Shown here piece after piece: positions 38,011 through 49,846 of a DNA stretch of 64,000 bases (positions are counted from its first letter, which is position 1; every line of letters begins with the position of its first letter). The translations under genes were made by a program, and so were the position numbers. The DNA comes from Pohlia nutans. Its lineage: Eukaryota; Streptophyta; Bryopsida; Bryales; Mniaceae. Under the pieces are notes generated by a model. That model had not been told where the DNA came from. It saw only the letters and a program-made list of their open reading frames with translations, and searched no databases. The DNA lies in the NCBI GenBank assembly GCA_022496805.1, contig CM040087.1:30466253-30530252 (forward strand), in the 5' to 3' direction.

Positions 38011-40587
38011 TTTGTTGAAAGTTGAAATTTTGCAATTTTTTAAAAAATCTATTACTTTTTGTGTTTGTACTTTTAACTTGAATCCAAATTATTTGAATGT
38101 TTTAACATACAATTTGTTTAACAAATTTTGGATTATTTGGATTTTAAACTTTTTTATATTTCGTTTATTGAATATCAAAGTTTTTGAATTTTGAATTATC
38201 TTAATGTTTCAAATTTTTAATATTTGAATACTTTATTTTTTTATTTTTTTATTTTGAATATTAAAATTGAAATTTTGAGTATCTTTAGTGGTTTCATCGT
38301 TTGAATCTTTTAAAAGTTTCAAATGTTTGAAAATTTGAACTTGGATATATTTTTTAGATTAAAAATTTAAAATCTTCAAGTAATATTGATTGAACTTTGG
38401 AGCTTCAGTTTTTTAATACTTTAGATCCTCCAAGCTTTGATGATCAAGTTCTTGGATGGTTTTATTCTTTTGCAAATTTTACTTATTACTTTGAATGTTC
38501 GAATGCTTGATCTTCTTATTTTTTTTCAGTAATTGTTTATTGAAATTTTAGGTTTTGATTTGATTTTTCAAGTTTTAATGTTTCTATGCTTAAAGTATTC
38601 AACATTTAAATATGTGAATTTGTATTTGTTTTTTGAATGCATGAATTCTCTAAAAGAAACTTGGTTTGAATGTTTAATTTCTTGACTGTTTTTATATATT
38701 GGCTTGTTGGATTTTTTCAAATTTTAAATCCTAAAGTACCAATGAGCCCAATTTAGGTCTCCTTTTCTAAGATTTATTTTATTATTTTATTATTTATCTA
38801 GTTTTGAGTAGGTCCTATGTAGACTTCTTTTTGTTTATTTCCTTTTTACCAACACATGCATGTGAGATTTGGTCCCCTCTGAATTATACAAGAATACTAT
38901 CTTGTTAGCAGTGAGCAATGAGCAATGAGAAAAAAATGAAAATTAGAACTTTTAGAGATTAAAAATTTTAAAAATAATTAAAAAAATAACCTCCTATTAC
39001 CAATGAATATTTTATAATATTTTTGGAATAAAGGGAATTATATGTATATATATAGAAGCATGATGCATTTAATCCCTATTGTTAAAAATTTCAATAAATA
39101 GATGTAATAGTATTGTAAAGGTACGAGGAATTCTATATACTTGATTCATAGTTTTTTTTTTTTTTTTGGTAATATTAAAGAGTAATGAGATGGCCTAATA
39201 TAATTTCATCTATTGTTTGGGACTATTTTCTTTTTTAATTTTTTTCCTCTACCGAATTCATGGTTCAGTGAGGTTTTTGATGTCTCTAGAAGGCCTTGAT
39301 GGCCAAAAGGGGGATCTAAAGTCCTTTTGGGTAGAGGGGTCAATTGCTTTTATGTATATGTTTAAAACGTTGGAAAGCTACATCTCATGGATATTTTGGA
39401 AATGTGAGTTGTCAAGAAATGAAGGTTGGTATGTGCATTAGAAGAGGACTACTGGATCCATTGTAGAAGTAGCATTAGCTAAAGTTAACTTCAAGCAGAG
39501 ACATACATTTACACAAAAGACCGCATACAAAGGTAATGTTTGTTAGTACAATAAGAACTAAAATTGCTTTTGTGTATGTATAGTAGCCAACTAATGTTTT
39601 TGGGAAAATATATGAGAAAGATACCCGGTGTGGATCCCATATGAAATTAAACAAATGAAGTATAAGGGTGTTTAAAGAAAACAACCAAAAAAATTATCCT
39701 TAAACTTCTTGACTTCAAGCTTCTTCTACCTCTCTATCAACTAATCAAGGTAATAGCTTGAAGCAAAAAAAAAGTACATGACCAAGACATTTGCTAGTAA
39801 CAAACTACTCCAAAATGTAGTAGGTTAAGATTGAAAATTTCACAAGAGACGTATATGAAGGCATACGCATCTAATTTTGCATTAGAATCCACATTAAAAA
39901 ATTAATCAACTTCGCTCATCTTCCATGATTTTTTTGTTGCTTGAGGTCTAATACAATGCGGCCCGTAGGCAAACTCCACACATCTTGCTTTCTTTAAAAC
40001 TTGCATGTGTCTCCTCCGTATCCATATTATTGCCACTACCATTTTCAAAAAAAAAGAAAAATCCAGTTTGTCTTGAGTGAAAATAGGTTGTTCTTGAAGT
40101 TAGTAAGTTCCACATCACATTTCTGTCGAGCTCCAAGAAGTTCAATAACAAGTGTCTATCTAGTAGAACAACTTATGTCTCCCTAGTAGTGGAAAAAATA
40201 AAATAAAATGGATCAAATGCTAAAGTCCCAACATGCGAAATTAAGAAAAATCCAAAACATGTTGAAGTTTTAGTAGGCTTTAATTTGGATTTGCAGTCCA
40301 CCTACACAACAATGATATTTCAAATATAAAATTGCAATGTGTTTATAATAGTACTTAAATTTTTTGTGGCTTTATGTTAAACAATTTGAAAGTGAACTCA
40401 AATACAAAATGAGGAAGGATAGGCAACATATAATTTGGCACAAGAAAGTTGTATTGCATGAGTGGAATCCATAAAATGTCGTTAGAAATGCCACAAATGA
40501 CTATTGGTTAGCCAATGGTGACGCATTTTGTCCAAAACATTTCAATGGAAAGCAAAGAGTGACACAAGATTTAGTTTCTTGAAGTAA
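38011..40587. other. AT-rich intergenic region
   Basis: No gene was recognised. Phe/Ile/Leu-rich short frames reflect base composition. A poly-T tract lies near 39152-39167. Confidence 0.45.
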
Positions 40588-41313
40588 TCACTTAGTAAGC
40601 TTCTTTAGAATGCTTATTATTTTGTTGACCTCCTTAGAAACCTTCTTAATCTCTTGTTGAACACCAAACCTCTTCGCCTTCTCCTCATACTTGGTTCTTT
40701 CTTTCTCAATCTTCTTGTGGATCTTTTGTTTTTTTTTTAGCTTCTATCCACACGCTTCCTCTTAGCCTTTTTAGACAAAATTAATGTTTCCCTCACTCTT
40801 TCTCCTCTTGTAACTGCACTAGGGCATGTGTCTCATCAAACTTATCACACGAAGCCTTCAAAACTTTCTCGAAAATAGGTACTTCCTCTAAATAGCTCAT
40901 GTCAAAATACTAGGGACATAGTAGTACTAAGGAGAGTGAGAATCGCTTTGTCTGGTTTAGATTGAAGATGCATTCTTTGCAAGTCGTCTCCATCCACTTT
41001 ATGAACTTAGTTGGCATGTTTTTACGGTCGATTAGTTTGTTCTTTAGTAATTCCACATAAAAGCATTTCACTACAACTATCTTCCGTGTTGTATCCGTGC
41101 CCAAGTAAATGATAATGGCTTGCTTTTGATGAACTTTACGTTTGGGTTGAAAATTTCTTTGTAAGATCTTTTCCACAACAAGGAATTACGTATCAAAATG
41201 TACTTTTCAATACGGTCTACTAGCACACTCGCTTTGTCCAAATGTAGAACGACATTTTTTTCAATGATAATCATGTTGTAGAGCACAAATTCCACTTCTT
41301 CCAAGTGCATCAA
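40588..41313 (-). pseudogene. Possible minus-strand gene relic with a C-terminal coiled coil
   Basis: On the minus strand, two overlapping frames (41313-41077 and 41176-40910) read MMHLEEVEFVLYNMIIIEKN and CFYVELLKNKLIDRKNMPTK. After interruptions, a frame at 40722-40588 reads IHKKIEKERTKYEEKAKRFG and ends in KKLTK and a stop. Codon-like composition and Lys/Glu heptads suggest a former coding region. Stops and frame changes between the parts mean it is decayed or has introns I cannot place. The family is not recognised; a plant transposon-linked SANT/NAM-like protein is only a guess. Confidence 0.35.
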
Positions 41314-41891
41314 TCAACCCCTAAACGTCCTCACCTATGTTCAATTTGGGCAGTTTTGCAAAGATGCATTATAAAATGCAATTAAACTGAATATTTAAAA
41401 CTTGATGTATGAATAAAAGTTATACATTTTGAAATTTAGATTCAATCTATATGGTTAGATCTGTGATTGCTATCACTAATATTTTTCTATAAATTTTGAA
41501 ACATAAAATAAAAAATTATTTTGTAATTCGATTACGAATAAGATATTGACAATATGGGGATGAAATTTGTTGTGATGGCTTATAATGTAGTACTCTAGAT
41601 GTAGTGATTTTTGGAGATTTTTTGGATGCTTGATTTTATGAGTTTATTTTCTCAAGAACATTTTTAGACTAAAATCTTCAAAATTTTGGGTGAAACACTG
41701 CAACACAAAATGAGGCATAAATTTTTCAAAAATTGTTTCCTTTTTTATTGGATCACACATACATGAAGCTAACTTCCCATAAAAAAATTCAGTAAAAAAA
41801 TCACACTACAAAAAGTGCATGACGGATGAGAAACTACGAATGAAATCTGTACATCAAGCAAAATATGCATGGTTGGGCGGTTAGGGGTTAA
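41314..41891. mobile_element. TTAA element, subfamily A, copy 2
   Basis: The left end is TCAACCCCTAAACGTCC (TTAA mutated to TCAA) and the right end GGCGGTTAGGGGTTAA. 578 bases, uninterrupted, collinear with copies at 9439 and 55474. It provides the undisturbed reference for the D insertion in copy 1. Confidence 0.85.
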
Positions 41892-43012
41892 AAGAGAACA
41901 AAACATGTGTCGACTAAGGCAAATGGATCATAGACAAAGGGCTCTTGGATCCAAGGCCCACTTGCTTCACTTACAAGTTGATGAAAAACAAGAAATCATG
42001 TTGGATAGAGACTCAACCAAAGAAATAAATCGGAGCTTCAAAAACCCTCTCTTGGATCTGAGGGTAAAAGAAGATGGATCCAAATCTAGTGGATTTGGTC
42101 AGAAAATACACCCTAGCCTAAAACACAGCGATCTTGACCTAGGGTCTTGGATCACCTGTTGAGCATTGTGACTTGGGAAAGTTGTATGTCTTACGACCAT
42201 CCTTTCTTATATTCCACCACTTCAACCAATACCCCTTGTATTCGGCTATTACGTTTGAGGTAGCAATGAATTGAAGCCTATCTATATTCATTTAAGAAAA
42301 TTTTCAAAAAAGGTTGAACTCAGTTGAAAATTGAAGATAAACATACCATAAACATTGTTAGAAGAACATCCTTGAAGTGATAAATTTCAAATTCATTCAA
42401 AATTTATAAAATAGAAATTGTCTAGTCCTACTACATAGAAGAAATGCCCCAAAATTCAAGATTCTACTAAAAATTTCTAAAATGTATAGTTGTTCTATTG
42501 GAAATGGATCCAATCCCAATCACTCTCAAATCCAAGAGCATATTTTCCACCTTTATTTTTGAAGCAAAAACACATGCATTTGTACGACCTTTGGATATGA
42601 AGGTTGTCTACATTAAAAAATTAGCTTGTAGAAAGCTTTGGATCATGTGACCTTTGGATCCAAGGGTCACAATGACTATGTGCAAATTCAAACAATCTCA
42701 AAGAAACAATGATGTACATGTGTTAAATTTCATTCAAAATTAAAATGTCTTTCACTTCAAAGGAGTCTTGGATCCAAGAACCATCCACATATGGTCAAAA
42801 AGTATACAAATCTTCCCATGCAATACTACTTTGAATGTTTATCTTGTTTACATGGAAAAATTTGTAAATATTTAAAATATCTTCCAATTATGTTGAAATT
42901 TTGGTCATACTTCGACAACGTTGATGACCATCTATGAAAAAATATAAATCATACAATGTGATATATCAAGTATAAATTTTTTAGGGCTTTGACTTTGATC
43001 TTTAGGGGTTAA
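41892..43012. repeat. GGATCCAA-rich unit bounded by TTAA
   Basis: The segment ends with TTTAGGGGTTAA at 43001-43012 and starts directly after the TTAA of the previous element, but no left CCCC tip is visible. GGATCCAA or close variants recur about six times, including two perfect CTTGGATCCAAG palindromes near 41944 and 42769. It may be a TTAA element that lost its left tip. Confidence 0.4.
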
Positions 43013-43195
43013 AGCTTATTTGATCTTTAGACACCTTAAAACAAACTGAAATTCATATTACACAAACCAAATTAATGCTAAATAATGAAAATTGGAACAA
43101 AAATGTCAGGAAACCTTTCAATCCATAGTACAAGATGACGGTACTAACGATTGTTGCTTTCCAATTGAAAGACCAATATAAAAGCTGTTGAAGTA

Positions 43196-43514
43196 GTAGA
43201 TGAAGGGTAGTGTTGCTAGAAGCCAAAGAGGTTTGGGTGGAAATAAATGATGTGTGAGAGAGGGGTCAAGGCATGGACTGACCTTTGAGGCCTCTTGTGG
43301 TGAGTTATCCCATATAGGTTGCCAAAGGGCACCTCAACTCAATTGTATACTACTTAAGCGGGGTAGCCCATGAGTATACAATTGAGCATTCAAACTCAAG
43401 GAATGCATACAATTGAGTATACAAACTCAAGGAATGCCCATACTTAAGCGGGGTAGCCCATCTCTTTCTATGCATTCCTTGAGTTTGTGTATGTGCTTTG
43501 TATCACCTTCAATA
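43196..43514 (+). repeat. 5' LTR of the Copia element
   Basis: Starts TGTTGAAGTAGTAGATGAAG and ends CACCTTCAATA. It is longer (319 bases) than the solo LTR (247) because of an internal duplication around 43340-43460, where cttaagcggggtagcccat and tacaattgag/caaactcaaggaatgc occur twice. The following bases do not show an obvious initiator-Met tRNA primer site. Confidence 0.9.
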
Positions 43515-44443
43515 GGTTATGGGTCTATTCATGTGTGTTGCATGAGATTTGGATTGCATTGAAGCATTTTGTTAGAGGTTGTTGCGGAAGGGGATGATTT
43601 GGAACTTTTTGGAGCTTTTGGGAGTTTTGAGATTTTTAAAAGAGTCTTGTTTGTTGGAGGTGCGTACGGGATGAAGTTGCAATTGAAGCACTCTTCTTTT
43701 TCAACCTCTTCAATCTTTTGGTGCTCTAGTTTGTTGATTCCAAACCCTTTTTTGTAAGTGGAACATTGTTTTGTTCAAGTTAGTGCACTTGTGATATTGC
43801 AAGTGATTTGTGAGGTATTGAGGCTATAGGGAAGGGTCTACAATCTGATTGAGCACTTGGAAAAAGGTGTTGCATGTGTTTTATTCCCTCGGAGTGCTCA
43901 AAAGTTTCATGTAGAGTCGTTTAAATGTTTAATGCACTTGGGAGCACAAAGGTGCGGTTTTGGGCAATTACAATGCAATTCGGGTTTAGAGGGGCTTGTT
44001 TGAGTCTACGAGCATTGATTTAGTGCTATTGAGGGACACAAAGGTGTTGATTATGTGCATTGAGCAATTGGGAGTACCAAGGTGTTGTTTTGAATCAATC
44101 GGAGTAGTGGAGAGCTCCATTGAGTGATTGGAAGTGTTTTGGTGAACATCTTTGCAATTTGAAATAGGACCCTTAGCATTTCAGTGTTGGAAGTTGTGTA
44201 GAGCACAAAAGTGATATTTGAGGTTAACGGTTGTTGAAGAGGCATTGAAAGCACAAAATGTTGATTTGATGATTTGAGTTTAAGGGTTGTCGAAGAAGCA
44301 TTGGAAGCACCAAGGTGTTGATTTGAAATTAAGGGTTTTCAAAGAGGCATTGGAAGTACAAAGGTGCTACATTCCTTTTAAAATTATAAAAACAAGTGTT
44401 TGTGTTGAGTTTGAGGGTTGATTTGAACAGAGAAACTTACATT
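43515..44443 (+). other. Copia leader region
   Basis: Between the 5' LTR and gag. Diverged short repeats recur (gaggcattggaagcac, aaggtgttgatttg) about every 60-70 bases from 44230 to 44375. No coding region was recognised apart from short frames. Confidence 0.5.
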
Positions 44444-45160
44444 ATGGAATCTTATGAGGGTGAGGGTCCCAAAGTGGTGGACAAGTTCAATGGGGGTGAA
44501 TTTCCACTTGTAGAAGTTCAGAATGGAGATGGTCATGGCCGAGAAGGACTTGTGGGAGATTGTAGATGGTAGTGAGGAACCCCTCACTCTACTTTGGATC
44601 CTCGCGTCATGCAAACATACATGAGGAGGGAGAAGAAGGCATTTGCCATTTTGGCCCTCAATCTCTCGGATTCACAACTTGCGCACATTTGTTCGTGCAA
44701 GACATCCGCGGAAGCATGGGCCAAGCTTTACAACATTCAAAATCAAGAGTTTAGCCAACATTTTGTATTTGAGGCGCAAGTTCTTCACCATCAAGATGGA
44801 GGAAGAAGACGACATGTTGGCGCACATCAACAAGGTCAAAGCACTCGCGGATCAACTCAACGGTGCGGACGTGACCATCTCGGATGGGAAAATTGTGATA
44901 ACGCTCTTGGAAAGTCTACCACCTTCGTATGAGTATCTCATCGTGGCTATGGAGTTGAGGCCTATTTCCAAACTCACATTGGACTATGTGATGTCGCGGT
45001 TGTTGCACGAGCTCTCGCGACGAATGAGTCTCGTGGAGATAATGCGGCTCTTATGGCAAAGCAATTCAAGAACGGAGGCGGTGGGAGCTCTAGCGACTAG
45101 GTGTATTTTTATTGAGGCAAGAAGGGTCACATTGCAAGGTATTGTTTCAAGCGTAGAAAC
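44444..45160 (+). pseudogene. Copia gag remnant
   Basis: A start at 44444 (MESYEGEGPKVVDKFNGGEF) leads into a frame shift. After it, frames read AEKDLWEIVDG, MRREKKAFAILALNLSDSQL and, in a further frame, MEEEDDMLAHINKVKALADQ and LLESLPPSYEYLIVAMEL, which are typical of the UBN2/Copia gag domain. Near 45100 the zinc-knuckle reads YFY-stop-GKKGHIARYCFKR where CxxC is expected, so the first Cys and second Cys codons are both lost. Several frame changes make this a pseudogene. Confidence 0.85.
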
Positions 45161-45253
45161 AATGAGAAGGGCAAGAGTGCTAACAACACAAAGACACGTG
45201 ACAATGATGATGAGTACGCTTTCACCACAAGGTATGTCTCTTGTGACGTAAGC

Positions 45254-45595
45254 ATGCATGATGATGTCAAAAAATACGCAAACATGACAAGTGATGTATC
45301 GAGCAATGGTAGTGTGAGCAATTGGATTGTGGATTCGGGAGCCACGAGCCACATGGCATATGAAAGGAATTGTTTTCATTTGTATCATCTCATTTCACCA
45401 AAGAGAGTGGTTTTGGGAGATGATACGGTACTTGAGGCCGTGGGCAAAGGCCAAATTGTAGTGGAAATCGAGGTGAAGGGCCATGTGAAGACAATCACTA
45501 CCAAGGATGTACTCCATGTTCCAAAACTAAAAGCCAACATTTTATCTGTAAGGCATTTGGTCGCAAAACACTTGCATGTTGAGTTTAGTGACTAG
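45254..45595 (+). pseudogene. Copia protease remnant
   Basis: The frame contains NWIVDSGATSHMAYERNCFH, with the aspartic protease motif D-S-G-A-T-S-H-M intact. It continues VVLGDDTVLEAVGKGQI and DVLHVPKLKANILSV, the normal order of the Copia protease segment. The frame stops at 45595, and the next part continues in another frame. It is part of a single ancestral gag-pol protein, so it is not an independent gene. Confidence 0.9.
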
Positions 45596-46229
45596 AGAGA
45601 GCCTTGTATTATCACCGAGCCAAGACAAGGTGGCCATCATCGAAGTAATCGACAGCTTGTACCACATCAAGTTTTCGAAGGTGCATATGAGTGAATCGGC
45701 GGCGTTGGCGCAATCAAGCGCAAAGGGCAACAAGTTAGAGTTGTGGCATTGTCGACTTGGCCATTTGAACATCAAGAGTGTAAAAACTCTTCGTGACATG
45801 GAATTCAAGGCGTTGGTGGAGCAACACTCTCTAAAGAAGATCATTCGATCGCGCGATGTTACGTTTTGTGAGGAGTCTACAATTGTGCCACATTTAGAGT
45901 ATGGTCTAAGTGGGAGATGTGGAGACATCATTGTGGACACATCCTCCAAATCTTTTATCTTTAATGTTGGCAATGAAGATGAAGGCAAGAAGGATGGCGA
46001 GTTAGAGGCTTCGTCGAGTTCGAACTTTAGAAACGGCACAAAGGAGGTGCAAGTGGAGCACGTTCTTTCAAACAATCGGCAATATCCCAAACGAGCACGC
46101 AAGCCGCCCAGAGAGTGGTGGAAGAAATACATCTTCCCTCAAAATGATGACAAGCATGCAAATGTGGCGTTATCGGATGAACTATCAACCATTCATGAAG
46201 CAATGCAAGGTGAGGATGCGGTCAAGTAG
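45576..46229 (+). pseudogene. Copia integrase remnant with core deleted
   Basis: The frame has the GAG-pre-integrase signature LELWHCRLGHLNIKSVKTL at about residues 52-70. It then jumps directly to KKIIRSRDVTFCEE, which in intact Copia elements lies after the integrase core. The H-H-C-C partner cysteines and the D-D-E core are absent. The linker QYPKRARKPPREWW follows, normal before reverse transcriptase. The deletion is in frame, so this shortened frame of 217 codons stays open. Confidence 0.9.
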
Positions 46230-46603
46230 GAGCAAGCTATGCAAGAGGAGTATGAGGAGTATGAGTCATTGATTACCAATGGCACATGGGAATTGACTCC
46301 CATTCCTAAGGATCACAACCCCATTGGTTGCAAGTGGGTGTTTCGTGCAAAAAGAGGTGATTGCGGTGACGTCGTGCGCTAAAAAGTAAGGATTGTGGCA
46401 AAGGGGTTTGTCCAAGCTAACGTGTGGATTTTCATGAGACGTTTGCTCCAATGGCCAAGTTCACGACCATTCGATGCATTCTTGCGATTGGGACGGACAT
46501 GGATTTGGAAATCCATCAAATGAATGTGTAAAAAAAACACTTCTACTAGATCGACACGAAAGGGTAGTAATAGCATATGGACTTAAAGGCTATGGGTCTA
46601 CTC
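46230..46603 (+). pseudogene. Copia reverse transcriptase N-terminal remnant
   Basis: Reads EEYESLITNGTWELTPIPKD and PIGCKWVFRAK, the start of the Copia RT domain, then a stop near 46381 and KVRIVAKGFVQA. A frame shift follows, with ETFAPMAKFTTIRCILAIG and DMDLEIHQMNV. The catalytic YVDD region and RNase H are missing; the sequence then reaches the polypurine tract. Confidence 0.88.
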
Positions 46604-47266
46604 AAAGTGAGAGTGTTAAAGTAGTAGATGAAGGGTAGTGTTGCTAGAAGCCAAAGGGGTTTGAGTGGAAATAAATGATGTGTGGGAGAGGGGTCAAAGC
46701 ATGGATTGACCTTTGATGCCTTTAGTGGTGAGTTATCCCATATGATTGCCAAAAGGCACCTCAACTGTACACTACTTAAGCAGGGCAGCCCCTGAGTAAA
46801 GACATCTCTTTCTACGCATTCTTTGTGTTCTTTGTGTTTGTGTATAACACCCAATTCCCTAATTTTGCACTTGGCCAAGTGCACTCATTTCATGAGCAAA
46901 CTTGGCTTTAAAAAAATTTGTTTGAAAAAATTTGTAAAAAACAAGGATTTTTGTCTTTCTACAATCTCTTCATTGTAAAGAAACAATTATTTATTTTATT
47001 TTCTATCCTTATCTTTATCTTTTATCTTTATCTTTATCTTTTCTTTTTCTTTTATCTTGTTTTAAAAAAAATCTTCTTTCTTGTCTTCCTCTTGTCTTCC
47101 TTCTTTTTCTTCTAGTCTTCCACTTGTCTTCCTTTTTTTCTTCACCTTGCCATTTTTGGAGTTTAAATGATAATTTTTTTTAAAAGAAATAAAAATCAGG
47201 GAGCAGGCTGAATCCATTACAGGCCCGGAAGTAAAAAATTTAAAAAAAAATTTAAAAAAATAAAAA

Positions 47267-47297
<31 letters not shown>

Positions 47298-47346
47298 CCG
47301 GTTATTCCGGGCAGGGAGGGTCCGCGCGCGCGGACCCTACTCTTTT

Positions 47347-48116
47347 GGGTGGTTGCAAGCTACGGTCACCCAAGCTTTTTGTCGCGGCATGCAAATTTGT
47401 GCACTTACCCAATCTTTGGAAAATCATCAATAAATATTGGAATGGAATTTTGTGACGAAACAAATTGCATTGTTTCTAGAATTCTAAAGTTAAGATGTCT
47501 ACCACAATAAAGTTTGCAAATTTTCAATCTTTCTATCCAAATTAAGCATTTCTACTTAGATTTGGTAGCGTGTCGCTTGTCAAAAGTGCACCTATTTTAT
47601 GGGAAATGCTAGAAGGGGGTCAAATTTGAACTTCAAAAATTTATAGCAACATACCACAAGTGTGTACAAAGGTACCATATTTTATTTTTTTGGGTACTAC
47701 GCTTACTTATTTTTTAATTAATTGTTTGGTGATGTTTTTGTTTTTTAAGATTTCCGTGCAGTTAAAACTTTTTTTTGGATTTTTTTTTTTGGAAATGAAA
47801 TAATGGTTCAATTTCAGAGGTGGAATATGAAATGCATTTTTCATAAAACCTAGCTAAGGATGTTATGTAAAAAAGGCTCTAATTACCCCTACGCGGTAAA
47901 AAACAGAAAAGGCTATTGAGTAATGCCCAAAGACTTGAAATTAACTTAACAATTGCTAAAGTGAAAGTATTAGCATAAACCCTATTTGGGATGGTGAAAT
48001 TTTTGATCTAATTGAAAGTTGAGAGGTGCGCATTACTACGCTAGTGCACGAGCTGCATGGCCTTTAGCTGCACAAGCTGCACTCCCCACTTGGTAGACCG
48101 TAGCTTGCAATCACCC
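47347..48116. mobile_element. TIR element nested in foldback copy 2
   Basis: GGGTGGTTGCAAGCTACGGT and CCGTAGCTTGCAATCACCC are inverted ends of a 770-base unit. The opposite foldback arm (actcttttttt read in reverse from 48367-48381) lacks it, and comparing T counts suggests a 3-bp TTT duplication, as for PIF/Harbinger elements. No transposase. Confidence 0.65.
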
Positions 48117-48418
48117 TTTTTTTGATCCACTCTCCTTCCCTCACTCCCCCCTCTCGCCTATATAAACCCTCTCTCACTCTCCCTCCCTCACACTCTCCTT
48201 CCTCCCCTTTTCCTCTCTTGTTCTTCTTCCTTTCTTCCTTCTTCCTTCTCCTCAATGTAAAGGAAGAAGAGAGAGGAGGAAAGAAGAGTGAGGGAGGGAG
48301 AATGAGGGAGGGTTTATGAAGGGGAGAGGGGAAAAAAAAGAAAGGAGAGGAGGGAAGGAGAGTGGATCAAAAAAAGAGTAGGGTCCGCGCGCGCGGACCC
48401 TCTGCCCGGAAAAACCGG

Positions 48419-48451
<33 letters not shown>

Positions 48452-48599
48452 CTGTTTTTTTTTTTTTTTTTTTTTTTTTTTCGTTTTTTTTACTTCCGGG
48501 CCTGTAATGGATTCAGCCTGCTCCTTGATTTTTATTTCTTTTAAAAAAAATTATCATTTAAACTCCAAAAATGGCAAGGTGAAGGAAGAAAAAGGAAGA

Positions 48600-48821
48600 C
48601 TACACTAAATAGGTAGATTAGTGTTAGATACACTAATTTTCATAAACATGTTGTAAGTTTTTACTGTTGACCAATTTTTTTACCCTCTATATTGGTCAAG
48701 ATGGGGATCTTTCAATAGTATTGGAATCAATGTCTTTGGTAAATTTTTTTGTCGAGAGTAAAAATCTATAATATTTTCAAATCTTATAATTATCTAACAC
48801 TAATCTACCTGTTTAGTGTAG
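48600..48821. mobile_element. MITE with CTACACTAAATAG ends, copy 2, nested in foldback copy 2
   Basis: CTACACTAAATAGGTAGATT and AATCTACCTGTTTAGTGTAG are inverted with one mismatch, and the unit is 222 bases. It interrupts the right arm: the left arm reads on without it (ggaagacaagtggaagac in reverse complement). It shares its tip with 27795-28170. Confidence 0.8.
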
Positions 48822-49151
48822 CGGAAGACTAGAAGGAAAAGAAGAAAGAAGACAAAAAAAGACAAGAAAGAAGACAAGAAAAAAAAACAAGAAAAAAGAA
48901 AAAATGAGATAAAGATAAAGATAAAGATAAAATAAAAGATAAAGATAAGGATGAGAAATAAATTAAATAATTGTTTCTTTAGAGCGTAAGAGATTGTAAA
49001 AAGACAAAAATCCCTGTTTTTAAGAGATTTTTTCAAACAATTTTTTTAATGCGCTTGGGGGCCAAGTGCATGATTATATGGCCAAGTGCAAAATTAGCGA
49101 ATTGGGTGTTGTATGTGCTTTGTGCATTCCTCTATTACCTTCAATAAAAGC

Positions 49152-49846
49152 ATGATGAACATGAAAACTAATCTTTAATAGCCTCTTATATCCATTCAGC
49201 TCCATTAGCCATTTGGATCCAAAATATTAGTTTGTCCATACATGTATAGAATACTTCATGCAAATTTCCATGGATGCACTTCTACTCTCGCTTCTACTAC
49301 TTCCTTTCTTTTGTGGAATTCATTCAAGACAAACTCCACCTCCTTCCAATACTTCAACATCAGCTAATAAAGAAATTCTTTCATATCCAATGATAAAGCA
49401 ATTCACAACATGACTTTTGTTTTGTTTTGTATTTGTTTTGTGCTCGCTTAATGTGATAAAAGGATCTACAATTTCATTTCTTTACATTCATGATAGGCCA
49501 ATATCAATGAATATAGTAGTCCCCATCTTTTGCCAACTCACGTATTCGATTCCATGCAAGATGCAGCTCATCTTTGATTTAACTATAAGAATTTCTTGTT
49601 TTTTGTAACGGCAAAAAAATCTCTTTTCATGTTGAAAATAACGTGTCTACCATGAAAGTGGATTTCATCTAAAATCCGTCTAAAAAGACATGGTCCTATT
49701 GCCATGTTTGTAAAAAATGTGGATGCATGGTTGAATGGCTCACTTTTGATGTCACAGATTATTTACTACGGTGTTTTTATGAAAACATTTATAAAATATA
49801 AAACATAAATAAATATGCATTAAGAATTTGTATACACATTTTGGTC
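49152..49846. other. AT-rich intergenic region
   Basis: No gene or repeat was recognised; this is the original flank of the Copia insertion. Confidence 0.45.

Larger units (their letters stand above)
46846..49110. mobile_element. Long foldback element with 4-bp target duplication, copy 2, inside the 3' LTR
   Basis: Ends AACACCCAATTCCCTAATTT and AAATTAGCGAATTGGGTGTT, flanked by GTAT on both sides (46842-46845 and 49111-49114). The 5' LTR gives the empty site with one GTAT. The arms carry the same T/A-rich, ttatctttatctttt-type blocks as copy 1 and a GC-rich core (ggtccgcgcgcgcggacc) in each arm. Two smaller elements are nested in it, at 47347-48116 and 48600-48821. Confidence 0.9.
43196..49146 (+). 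mobile_element. Copia LTR retrotransposon, internally deleted, with perfect target duplication
   Basis: Both ends are flanked by AAAGC (43191-43195 and 49147-49151). The 5' LTR is 43196-43514 and the 3' LTR starts at 46614 and ends at 49146, split by a 2.3-kb insertion. LTR tips are TGTTGAAG and CTTCAATA (solo copy CTTTAACA). A polypurine tract AAAGTGAGAG precedes the 3' LTR at 46604-46613. Gag, protease and integrase pieces are present in the Copia order, but the integrase core and most of reverse transcriptase plus RNase H are missing. It cannot transpose by itself. Confidence 0.92.
46614..49146 (+). repeat. 3' LTR of the Copia element, split by a foldback insertion
   Basis: LTR sequence is 46614-46845 and 49111-49146. 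The join, with GTAT counted once, restores gtttgtgtatgtgctttg as in the 5' LTR. The intact parts total about 264 bases, close to the solo LTR. Confidence 0.9.

Noticed and set aside
43191..49151. Possibility that the two LTR-like blocks are separate solo LTRs
   Set aside because: Perfect AAAGC at the outer borders and correctly ordered gag-pol remnants between them show one element.
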